Shown: one piece after another, positions 41,076-48,731 of the stretch
Position numbering within the stretch: the first letter of the stretch is position 1
Layout: each line of letters begins with the position of its first letter
Source: JBBQNJ01 sp038329845
GTDB lineage: Bacteria; Planctomycetota; Phycisphaerae; Tepidisphaerales; Tepidisphaeraceae
Reading direction: 5' to 3'
Length of the DNA: 51,004 nucleotides
Assembly: GCA_038329845.1 (NCBI GenBank)
Contig: JBBQNJ010000029.1
Coordinates: 1 to 51,004, forward strand
Notes under the pieces: model-generated
Seen by the model: the letters and a program-made list of their open reading frames with translations, nothing else
What the model was told of the DNA's origin: nothing
The model's database searches: none
Translations under genes and position numbers: made by a program

Positions 41076-42593
41076 ATGGCCGAAGAAAGCAAGCAAGGTC
41101 ACGCCGCCCACACCAAGGCGGCCGATTCGCAGGAAGGTCTTCGCGGGACGATTCATCGTCCCCTCCACATCACGTTCATGGGCGCCGGCTCGGGATTTTG
41201 CCCGACCCTCTGCCGCGATGTGCTGCTGATCCCCGGCGCCGAGCGCGGCGAGTTCCGCCTGTGCGACGTGGACAGCGAGAGGCTCTCCACCATGCATAAG
41301 GTGATCCAGAAGCTGATCGTCGATTCCGGCCGCGAGGACGGCTGGAAAGTGCGATCGAGCGCCAACCGCAGAGAGCTGCTGCCCGGGACCGACTACGCCG
41401 TCTGCTGCGTCGAGGTTTCCGGCACCGCCTGCGTCGCGTTCGACAACGATATTCCGCTGAAATACGGCGTCGATCAGTGCATCGGCGACACGCTTGGCCC
41501 GGGCGGGCTGTTCAAGGGTCTGCGCACGGTGCCGGTTTTTCTGGACATCCTGCGCGACCTGCGCGAACTGGCGCCGGGCGCGATCATGCTCAATTACACC
41601 AACCCGATGAGCATGCTGGTGCTGGGCGCGGGGCGAGCCGTCCCGGAGATTCCGCTGGTGGGGCTGTGCCACAGCGTCCAGGGAACGTCGCATCTTCTGG
41701 CGAAGTACGCGGGCGTGACCTACAGCGAAATGGAATGGGAATGCGCCGGGATCAACCACCTGGCGTGGTTCACCAAGCTTCGCCACGGCGGGGCCGATCT
41801 GTACGCGAAGGTGTTGCATGAGAAGTTCGCCAAGGAAGTCGAGGAAGGCATTCGCGAGGCCGAAGCCGGCTTAGCACGGTTCGATTCAGCGCCGAACAGC
41901 CACGGGACATCGACCGAGGTCCAGTACAAGACGCACGACCTGGTGCGTAAGGACATGTGCGTGCAGTTCGGGGCGTTTATCACCGAATCCAGCGGGCACC
42001 TCAGCGAATACGTTCCGTATTACCGCAAGAACAAGGAAGGGCAGAAGCTGCTTCGTCTGGCCTACGAAGGCGGAAGCCGTTTCTACGCCACGCATTGGCC
42101 CACCTGGCGCAAGAACGCCGACGCCGAGCGAATGAAACTAGTTCGCGGGGAAAAGCCGATCGAACTGAAGCGTAGCTGGGAATACGCCTCGTGGATCATC
42201 GAGGCCCGCGAGAAGGATTCGCCGTTCCGCATTCATGGCAACGTGATGAACAACAGCGAACGCCCCGGTCAGCGCGGCAGCGGCGAAGGGGGGAAATTGA
42301 TTACGAATCTCCCCGGCGACGGGGCCGTCGAGGTCGCGTGCATGATCGACCGCAACGGGATCAACCCCACCCGCTACGGCGCTTTGCCCGCGCAAATGGC
42401 CGCCATCTGTCGAAGCAACATGGCCTATTTTGACTTGGCCGCCACCGCCTGCATCGAGCGCAGCAAAGAAGCGGCGGTGCATGCGCTGCTGCTGGACCCG
42501 CTGACCCAGGCGGTCCTAAGCCCGCGGGAAATCCGCAAGATGACGTTGGAGATGTTCGACGCCGAGAAGGAGTTCCTGCCCGGTTACAAATAA
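41076..42593 (+). CDS. Glycoside hydrolase family 4, alpha-galactosidase/glucuronidase-like
   Basis: 505 residues from ATG 41076, with GGAG 11 nt upstream. HITFMGAGSGFCPTLCRDVL is the NAD-binding loop of GH4. IMLNYTNPMSM, VGLCHSVQGT (Cys198) and ECAGINHLAWF (His228) give the substrate and Mn-binding residues. NLPGDGAVEVACMIDRNGIN follows near the C-terminus. GH4 enzymes hydrolyse by an oxidation-elimination route with NAD and a divalent metal under reducing conditions. The CHS motif points to the alpha-galactosidase/alpha-glucosidase side rather than the phospho-beta side. It is cytoplasmic and divergently transcribed from the AraC gene. A strong terminator follows. Confidence 0.9.
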   Translation: MAEESKQGHAAHTKAADSQEGLRGTIHRPLHITFMGAGSGFCPTLCRDVLLIPGAERGEFRLCDVDSERLSTMHKVIQKLIVDSGREDGWKVRSSANRRELLPGTDYAVCCVEVSGTACVAFDNDIPLKYGVDQCIGDTLGPGGLFKGLRTVPVFLDILRDLRELAPGAIMLNYTNPMSMLVLGAGRAVPEIPLVGLCHSVQGTSHLLAKYAGVTYSEMEWECAGINHLAWFTKLRHGGADLYAKVLHEKFAKEVEEGIREAEAGLARFDSAPNSHGTSTEVQYKTHDLVRKDMCVQFGAFITESSGHLSEYVPYYRKNKEGQKLLRLAYEGGSRFYATHWPTWRKNADAERMKLVRGEKPIELKRSWEYASWIIEAREKDSPFRIHGNVMNNSERPGQRGSGEGGKLITNLPGDGAVEVACMIDRNGINPTRYGALPAQMAAICRSNMAYFDLAATACIERSKEAAVHALLLDPLTQAVLSPREIRKMTLEMFDAEKEFLPGYK

Positions 42594-42612
42594 GGTCGAT
42601 CCCCCGCGTGAC

Positions 42613-42654
42613 ACATCGCCGAGGCGCCTCCTGGCGCTTCGGCGATGTCGTTTT
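42613..42654. terminator. Strong terminator, probably bidirectional
   Basis: ACATCGCCGA (42613-42622) pairs with TCGGCGATGT (42639-42648). The stem continues inward to about 16 bp with a TCCT loop, and GTTTT follows. It separates the GH4 gene from the convergent outer-membrane protein gene. Confidence 0.8.
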
Positions 42655-42730
42655 CGGGTCGCGCCTCTCTTGCCGCCGTCTTTTGCTCCGGCGGCGGCGC
42701 GGCCAGACTCTTCAATGGGTGAGAGGGGGG

Positions 42731-43702
42731 TCAGAACGTCCCAACGAGGTTGAGGAAATAGTAGAAGTGGTCCGACGGCCCCAGCACGCGGTCGAGCCGC
42801 CGAAGATCAAAGCCGCTGTCGTAGCTTTGGTTGAAAGCGTAGCCGGCGCCGATGCGCAGATCGACCAGTTTGCCGGCCACCCACCGTACGCCAAGCCCAG
42901 CGCGATCGGATTGGTAGAACAGGCGCGTGTCCTCCTGGCCCTTGCGGAAGAACCCATCGGCGGCATGAAAATAGTCGCCGAACACGAACACGCCGCGGAA
43001 CAATTCCAGACTTACCTGGGCCGAGGCGCTGACGGGAAACGCATAGGACGCCTCAACGGTCAGGCGGTTCCAGGGATTCCATCGCACCGCGCTGGCGGGC
43101 AGCCCCACGGTCAGTGACAAATCCGAACGCGCCAGCGTATAAGATCCGTACGGGATCGGGATACCCGGCCACAGCGACCGGCCGCCGTGATAATCGACGC
43201 CAAAATCCAGCGACTGACCCGCATCGAGCCGTCGATGGAGGTTCACCGCGCCGATCCCGTAATACGCGTGATGATTGTCGAAATGATTGTCGTTGGCCGT
43301 CCCGGCGCCGGCGAAAACCTGGGTAGACCATTCGGATGCGGCCGGGCCGAGGTTGAACGCGCCGCCGAAATCAATGGTCGTCAGCCCGGTCGTCAGCCCG
43401 GACTTCGGAGCATAAAAGCTGGAGGTCAGGATGCGGTATCCGATCGCCAGAGGAGGCGCTGGATCACGGCGATCGAGTTTGATGCGTCCGAACGAATCCC
43501 ACCAGAACTGAGCGATCTCGGTATCAGCGCCCTGGAGGTGCCCGCCGGGGATATACCACAGCCGATCCGTTGTCGCCGCCCAATGCGGCGAAGAGTCCCA
43601 CGGCTCCAATACGATCCGCGGCGACGTCTGCGCCCGCGCATGGGTGCTGGAAAGGACCGAGGCAAGCAGTACAATCGACGCGAGTTTCAGTGTGTTGTGC
43701 AT
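42731..43702 (-). CDS. Outer-membrane beta-barrel protein of unknown function
   Basis: 323 residues. The signal peptide is MHNTLKLASIVLLASVLSST followed by HARAQ. The mature part alternates polar and aromatic residues in strand-sized blocks (for example ARSDLSLTVGLPASAVRWNP, VEASYAFPVSASAQVSLELF and GVFVFGDYFHAADGFFRKG). It ends FYYFLNLVGTF with a terminal Phe, the recognition signature for outer-membrane insertion. No family is recognised with certainty. The next plus-strand gene converges on it and shares the terminator at 42613-42654. It may be a lone transporter or structural porin. Confidence 0.65.
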   Translation of the reverse strand: MHNTLKLASIVLLASVLSSTHARAQTSPRIVLEPWDSSPHWAATTDRLWYIPGGHLQGADTEIAQFWWDSFGRIKLDRRDPAPPLAIGYRILTSSFYAPKSGLTTGLTTIDFGGAFNLGPAASEWSTQVFAGAGTANDNHFDNHHAYYGIGAVNLHRRLDAGQSLDFGVDYHGGRSLWPGIPIPYGSYTLARSDLSLTVGLPASAVRWNPWNRLTVEASYAFPVSASAQVSLELFRGVFVFGDYFHAADGFFRKGQEDTRLFYQSDRAGLGVRWVAGKLVDLRIGAGYAFNQSYDSGFDLRRLDRVLGPSDHFYYFLNLVGTF

Positions 43703-43882
43703 TGCCTCAAAAGTCTAACCGCAAGCCCGCCGGCGAGAAGCGCGAGGCATCGGGATTTTCAGGCGGAGGAGCAAGCTTCCTTCGCGGCAAACGCAGGAGC
43801 CGCCGGGCCTGTCGGGCGCAGGCGACCGGCCTCCGTCAGGGCATGGTTCTCGTTCCCGACGGAGGCTGTACCGCAGCGATGC

Positions 43883-44521
43883 TCAGCCGCCGGCCTTTTC
43901 GATTTTCACGGCGGTGATATCTCCGCCGGCGGCACCCCAGAAGTCGGGACGAAACAGCGTGATCACGATCGTCTCGCCATCCTCGAGGGCGACTTTCTTC
44001 ATCGCCTCCTGGGCGCTCAGATCAACCGTGTCCCCCTGGCCAGCCTCGCCGGTGGCGATTACCTTAAACTTCCTGCCGTCCGCCTTTCCGCGCAGGACCG
44101 CCCATTTCAGGGTGTTTTTCGCGTTCTGATCCAGATCGCACCACAAGTTGGTCATCTTGCCGGAAACGGCGTAGGCACCGCCTTTCTTGGGCGCGAAGAC
44201 CCGCGCCGACATCCACTTGTCCGCGGCAGTGTTTTGCCGTCCGGCCGAACGGACGTTCACATTGTCGGCACTGACGGCCAGTTCTCCGGCGGTGCGTTCA
44301 GGCAGCACCCAGCGTCCCGGCTCGACCTCTTCCAGTTCCTTGCGATCGACCAGGCAGGGAAAGTCGTCTCGTCCGCCGAAGACGACGAGCGACCACTCGC
44401 CCAGTTCCGTCGTTCCCTTGGCGGTCTTTTTCATGTCGGCCAGCGGCCAGGTATCAGCGCGCAAATCCGCCGCCATGACACCCATCATCATCACCGCAAA
44501 CACCATTAAGCTCGGTCGCAT
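43883..44521 (-). CDS. Secreted protein of unknown function
   Basis: 212 residues from ATG 44521, with GAGGAG 7 nt upstream. The signal peptide is MRPSLMVFAVMMMGVMAADL followed by RA. The mature protein has ELGEWSLVVFGGRDDFPCLV, DKWMSARVFAPKKGGAYAVS and ETIVITLFRPDFWGAAGGDI, a beta-rich pattern that could be a carbohydrate-binding-like sandwich, but no family can be named. It lies 76 bp downstream of the pectate-lyase-like gene in the same direction and is probably transcribed with it. That makes a role in handling the same polysaccharide plausible. Confidence 0.6.
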   Translation of the reverse strand: MRPSLMVFAVMMMGVMAADLRADTWPLADMKKTAKGTTELGEWSLVVFGGRDDFPCLVDRKELEEVEPGRWVLPERTAGELAVSADNVNVRSAGRQNTAADKWMSARVFAPKKGGAYAVSGKMTNLWCDLDQNAKNTLKWAVLRGKADGRKFKVIATGEAGQGDTVDLSAQEAMKKVALEDGETIVITLFRPDFWGAAGGDITAVKIEKAGG

Positions 44522-44596
44522 CAGCAATCTCCTCAGAAGAGAGAACCCGTGGGAAAATCCCGTGGCCCGATATTCACCCGCCGTGCCTGCCGGAAC

Positions 44597-46477
44597 CTAT
44601 TTCGGCTTTCCGCCGGCGCGGTACAGCGGGAGGTAGTAGTCCTTCAAATCGTCTCGACGAAGCGTCCGCGTCACGTTGTTCACTGTCTCTTCGACGATCA
44701 CCGAGAACGGCGTCTTGTAGTGATAGAAGCCGAAGTTCACGCTGACGTCGGAATCGACGATCACGACCATAGGAGGGTCCAGGGGCTGATTGCCCCAGGA
44801 CTGGTACGAAACGCCGCCGACGATCTCGGCCTTGGCCTGATTGCGGGCACGAAGGTGGGTGGCCCGGCCTTCGGTCTTGAGTCCCAGAACCCACAACTGA
44901 CCCCCATCCACGTCGATCATCTCGGCTTTCGGCGATTCGGGATTGAACTGCCGGGCCCAGAGGCGTTCGCCCTTGCCGATCGCCAGGGTCGAAGTTCGGC
45001 TGGGGGAAACATCCTCGATGAACCATCGCCCGCCGGGATCGGCCTGCTTGGTCCTTCCCGCCACGCCCAAGTCCTTGAGAACGATCGTCTTACCCGACTT
45101 GTTTGCAAACATCGTCACGTGAGCCGGGCACTTCCATCCGCCCAAGAGAAAAAAGCGCTCCACCACCAGCGCGTCGCTGGAGAGATCCTCGAAGGTGAAG
45201 ACCGCCGGGCCTTTCTTGAATTCCTCGTAAAGATCGGCCACGTCGACGAGACTGGACATGCCGATGATGCGATTGATCGGGCCGTGGATTCGCACGGGTT
45301 TGGTGATGCGATAGCGGGTGCCGTGGGGAAAATACAAGGTGGTTTTCCCCTGTTTGGCGGCATCATCGACAACCTTCTGGATTTCCTCGGCGTCGCTGTC
45401 GGGTTCGACCCTGGCCCACTGGGTCAGATCGGTTTGCCATGGCACATCCGGCGTCTCCTCGATCGGCAGTCGCAAGGAGGCGATCTCCACCGGGAACAGC
45501 GCCTGGCCTTTGCCGAAGTACCACTCGTCGAGCGAATCGCCGCCGACGATTTTCCCGGACGGGTCCTTCACCACCCCAGCGTATCCGGACTGCTTGATGT
45601 CGCGCAGGTAAATCCTGGGGTTGGAAGAGGTGATCGCCGGGGCGTCGGCGGCCCCGCCGGTGAGATTGGCCTCGATCAGCGCGAGAAAATCGTTGCGGTC
45701 GTTCTTCACCGCCGTCACGCGATTGACGCTGGTCAAGTCGCGCATTGTGGTTCGGGCGGTGTTGTTGAACCCGACCACGTTCTGATTCTTCAGCGTGATA
45801 TGTTCGAGGACCAGCGCGAAATTCCCGCCGGTTTGGATCCCAGTGTCAAATCCGGTGACCGTCACCCGTTTGATGAAGCAGGGGCCGTTCTGTTCCTGGC
45901 TGAGGTCGAGACCGATTTTCCCGGCGCCCTTGGGGTCGGTCGATCGGATGGTGACGTGATCCATGGCACCGACGTTGTTGCTCATGAACACCAGTCCGAC
46001 CGCGCCGGGGTTCCCGCTCCCGGCATCCACCGTGAGATTTCGGACGTAGCTGTGCATCACGTCGCCGGTGCCCTGGCCCTTATAGACTGACAGGATCGTC
46101 TTGGGCTTGGCGGGATCCGAGAACCCGGCGCAATTGTCCTTGAGCTTGACGATCACGGCGGTTTCACTCTGGCCTTGCAGAGTCAGGAAGCGGTCGCTGC
46201 TGTGGGGCTTACCCCCAAAGATCCCGACGCTGCCGGAAACGAGATACGTCCCGTTGGGGAAGTAAAGCGTGCGGTTCTTGCCCTTGTTCTCATCGACGGC
46301 CTTCTGAAGCGCCGCAGTGTCATCCGTCACGCCATCGGCCTTGGCGCCGTAGGCCGTCTTCAGGTTGATCACGCCCGCATCGTCGGGGAACACAATGTTT
46401 TCCCCCCACGCTCCGCCGCAAAGCAGGCACGAAATCAACATCGGAACCCATCGCTTCGTAATGCCGTTCGTGCCCAT
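44597..46477 (-). CDS. Pectate-lyase-superfamily/GH55-like two-domain beta-helix protein
   Basis: 626 residues from ATG 46477, with AAGGAATC just upstream. The signal peptide is GITKRWVPMLISCLLCGGAW. VINLKTAYGAKADGVTDDTAALQKAVDENKG is the classical opening of pectate-lyase-3/rhamnogalacturonase-type beta helices. A second, weaker start of the same type, DAEEIQKVVDDAAKQGKTTL then YFPHGTRYRI, begins near residue 365, so the protein carries two helix domains as in GH55 laminarinases. Turns rich in Asn, Gly and Asp run between. Secreted. The substrate is unclear; the catalytic Glu cannot be fixed by eye. Confidence 0.75.
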   Translation of the reverse strand: MGTNGITKRWVPMLISCLLCGGAWGENIVFPDDAGVINLKTAYGAKADGVTDDTAALQKAVDENKGKNRTLYFPNGTYLVSGSVGIFGGKPHSSDRFLTLQGQSETAVIVKLKDNCAGFSDPAKPKTILSVYKGQGTGDVMHSYVRNLTVDAGSGNPGAVGLVFMSNNVGAMDHVTIRSTDPKGAGKIGLDLSQEQNGPCFIKRVTVTGFDTGIQTGGNFALVLEHITLKNQNVVGFNNTARTTMRDLTSVNRVTAVKNDRNDFLALIEANLTGGAADAPAITSSNPRIYLRDIKQSGYAGVVKDPSGKIVGGDSLDEWYFGKGQALFPVEIASLRLPIEETPDVPWQTDLTQWARVEPDSDAEEIQKVVDDAAKQGKTTLYFPHGTRYRITKPVRIHGPINRIIGMSSLVDVADLYEEFKKGPAVFTFEDLSSDALVVERFFLLGGWKCPAHVTMFANKSGKTIVLKDLGVAGRTKQADPGGRWFIEDVSPSRTSTLAIGKGERLWARQFNPESPKAEMIDVDGGQLWVLGLKTEGRATHLRARNQAKAEIVGGVSYQSWGNQPLDPPMVVIVDSDVSVNFGFYHYKTPFSVIVEETVNNVTRTLRRDDLKDYYLPLYRAGGKPK

Positions 46478-46548
46478 GATTCCTTTCGCTTCTGGAAAAT
46501 CTTCTGCCACCCAAAACCCGATCGCCCCTGGGGATCGGCTGGCGCGAC

Positions 46549-46713
46549 CTATTCGGCCAATCTCCGGTACCAGTGCGACCAGGTCCAGTCATCGGCGGCG
46601 ACCGCCGCGACCACCTTTTTGCGGGAGATCGGCTCGACATGGCCATCCTTGAACAGCATGTTCATGGAAGGCCCAGGATGGCGAAACGCCAGGATGTCAA
46701 GGCGCGTACGCGA
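46549..46713 (-). pseudogene. Pseudopilin C-terminal remnant
   Basis: On the minus strand, in the same frame as and directly after the methyltransferase stop, the sequence reads LDILAFRHPGPSMNMLFKDG then HVEPISRKKVVAAVAADDW and ends at TAG 46549-46551. The R-H-P-G-x-x-M-N-x-L-F-x-D-G-H-V pattern is the C-terminal motif of pseudopilin-like proteins. The N-terminal cleavage signal and body are gone, apparently replaced by restriction-modification fragments. It sits 72 bp before the pectate-lyase-like gene, the position such pseudopilins usually occupy. Confidence 0.65.
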
Positions 46714-47616
46714 TCAGGGGCTTCTGACCCGCCTTTTCCGACCTCCATCAGCAGCCAGCGGTTCGCCGACGCATCCATTCCACATCAAGCCTGGCAATGG
46801 CACTTTATAGTGGTTGGCCATGTCCTCTAAGTCAATCGCGCTGGGCATGATGCTTTGCCGTGCCGGCGGCGGGGACACGAATCGCCCTACGGCTCCCTTG
46901 AAATAGTCTTCTATTAGCTCGCAACAAATCCACTGTCTCTGTAATCGCTCGCAGACGTCGCCTGTGACACAACTGCCGGCGAACGGATCAACCACAAGGT
47001 CGCCCGGATCGGTCAGCATCCGCACAAAGTATTCGGGCAACTGAGAGGGGTGTCGGGCCGGATGCGGCTTGATGTCATGCTCCTTGCAGTAGCGGAGATA
47101 CCCGCTGTTGCTCTCCGTATTCGCCAACGCAATGAGGTTGGGTGGGATGGCCGCGCCGTTGTCCGTGCTGAACTTGTCGCTGATGTCGTGGCCGGAGGGC
47201 CGCTTCATCGCCTTGTAGCCGTTCTTGAGCAAGTCCCTCATGCTCTTGCTGTAGGGCTGCAGGACCCGCCTGTTGCTGGCCTTGGGCCATGGCGTCGGCG
47301 ACAGCCACCAAACGCAGTTGATGGCATCCTTAACACGCACACGGCGCACGGTCACCCATTCCGCCGGCGTGGGCAGCTTCGAGGGGTTCCACCAGTAGAA
47401 CTCCTGGGCCAAATGGAAGCCGAAGTCCTCGCACAGCATGATGAGCAGCTTAAAATGATACAGGCTGCGCGTCGGCACGCCCGACTTCCAAGCTCCTCCG
47501 ATGTCGATTACGAGGCTGCCAGTGTCCTTCAAGGCGTGCTTGAACGCGGCGGCGAAGGGCCGGAACCAGTGGCAGTATTCATTGGCGTCGGCGTTGCCGT
47601 AGTCCTTCTTACGCAC
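46714..47616 (-). pseudogene. DNA methyltransferase (N4/N6, beta class) lacking its N-terminus
   Basis: 300 residues from GTG 47616. DTGSLVIDIGGAWKSGVPTR, GFHLAQEFYWWNPSKLPTPA and the target-recognition region are present. Near the C-terminus LPEYFVRMLTDPGDLVVDPF is followed by AGSCVTGDVCERLQRQWICCEL, the S-adenosylmethionine-binding D-P-F-A-G-S motif. In this beta-class order the catalytic S/D-P-P-F/Y motif should precede KKDYGNADANEYCHWF, but the gene begins just after it. The start codon overlaps the stop of a restriction-enzyme-like fragment. Without the catalytic motif it should not methylate DNA. Confidence 0.75.
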
Positions 47617-47797
47617 AGTTCGCCAATTTGCGCTTGTTATTGTCGTTGGTGCCGTGATTGGCGAAATACTCTTCCATCACCGCGATCTCGAAGGCGCGCC
47701 AGTCGCTTCCGTGCTGCTTCGCCAATTCCAGAAGTCGCGGTAAGTGGATTTGTGACGGCGAAAACTCGCTGCCAAAGGGAAGATCGCTTTGGGACAT
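47609..47797 (-). pseudogene. N-terminal fragment of a putative restriction endonuclease
   Basis: From ATG 47797 (the frame extends to an ATG at 47818) the sequence is MSQSDLPFGSEFSPSQIHLP followed by RLLELAKQHGSDWRAFEIAVMEEYFANH and NDNNKRKLAN. It then ends abruptly in CA and TAA. I believe this resembles the N-terminus of certain type II restriction enzymes. That is memory plus context, not a search. It is joined directly to the truncated methyltransferase, as if one deletion removed the enzyme's body and the methyltransferase's start. No feature is recognised between 47819 and 47945. Confidence 0.4.
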
Positions 47798-47945
47798 CCA
47801 ATCCTCGTTTAAGGCCAAGACCGTGTTCCAATCTACTGGTGGAGCGCATTTTGCCCAAGAGAGTCGGCTTCAGACGCCAAGCTTCAAGAATCGCTCGACC
47901 GACTCCGTTCCCTGGCATGTCTGGACGTTTCCGGTCCGTTTCTGC

Positions 47946-48692
47946 TCACCATCGGCTCAGGTCAAGCCCCATGGCCTCGGCCATCAGTTCGGCGATGTGT
48001 TTGACCTGGGCCGGTTCGGCGGCGCGGTGGAGCATCCCGGAGATGTTCATCGTGCAGCCGGCGTCGTTGCAGATGACGGTTTGCGCCTGCGTCTTGCGGA
48101 TGCACGCGACCTTATCCTCGACGATCGCGCCGCTGATGGCGGGGTATTTGACGGCGAACGTCCCGCCGAAGCCGCAGCATTGATCGGTTTTCTCCATGGG
48201 CTTGAACTCAACCCCGTCGATCTGGCGAAGGATGTTCACGCCCTGATCCTTGATGCCCAATCCGCGCAGGTGGCAGGTGTAGTGATAGGTCACATCGCGC
48301 GGACTTAGCTTGAACTGCCGAAAGTCCACCTTCAGCACCTTGTCGAGGAATTCGACAAACTCATACGTCGATGCGACGAGTTTTTCGCAGCCGTGGGCCC
48401 AGGCGTGATCCGAAGCGAGCAGGCGCGGGAACTGCTCGCGGACCATGGCGCAGCAGCTTCCCGAAGGCGTCACCACATAAGGATACGCTTCGAAAAGCCG
48501 GACCATTCGCTTGGCCAGCTCGCGGGCCTCGTCCTCGTAGCCGTTGTTGTAAAACGGCTGTCCGCAGCAGGTCTGGTCGCGCGGGAAATGGACTTCGCAT
48601 CCCAGGCGCTCGAGGATTTTGGTCACCGCCAGACCCACATGCGGATAGAATTGATCGGTGAGACAGGTGACGAATAGGGCGACCTGGGGCAT
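47946..48692 (-). CDS. LutA-like (Fe-S)-binding protein with two CCG domains
   Basis: 248 residues from ATG 48692. Two cysteine-rich CCG domains are visible. The first has FVTCLTDQFYPHVG, PRDQTCCGQPFYNNGY and TPSGSCCAMV; the second has YHYTCHLRGLG, EKTDQCCGFGGTFAVKYP and VICNDAGCTMNISGML. LutA-type proteins form, with LutB and LutC, a lactate (or other hydroxyacid) oxidising complex. LutB and LutC are not found here. The gene follows the antiporter by 39 bp in the same direction. Hydroxyacid oxidation at the membrane is the family role; the substrate is unconfirmed. Confidence 0.85.
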   Translation of the reverse strand: MPQVALFVTCLTDQFYPHVGLAVTKILERLGCEVHFPRDQTCCGQPFYNNGYEDEARELAKRMVRLFEAYPYVVTPSGSCCAMVREQFPRLLASDHAWAHGCEKLVASTYEFVEFLDKVLKVDFRQFKLSPRDVTYHYTCHLRGLGIKDQGVNILRQIDGVEFKPMEKTDQCCGFGGTFAVKYPAISGAIVEDKVACIRKTQAQTVICNDAGCTMNISGMLHRAAEPAQVKHIAELMAEAMGLDLSRW

Positions 48693-48731
48693 GACGCGAT
48701 TATAGAGAATGCGCCGATCGCACAACAGCCA

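Noticed and set aside
44549..46090. A 513-codon plus-strand frame opposite the pectate-lyase-like gene
   Set aside because: The minus-strand product has a signal peptide and two beta-helix openings. The plus frame has none and is a complementary-codon shadow.
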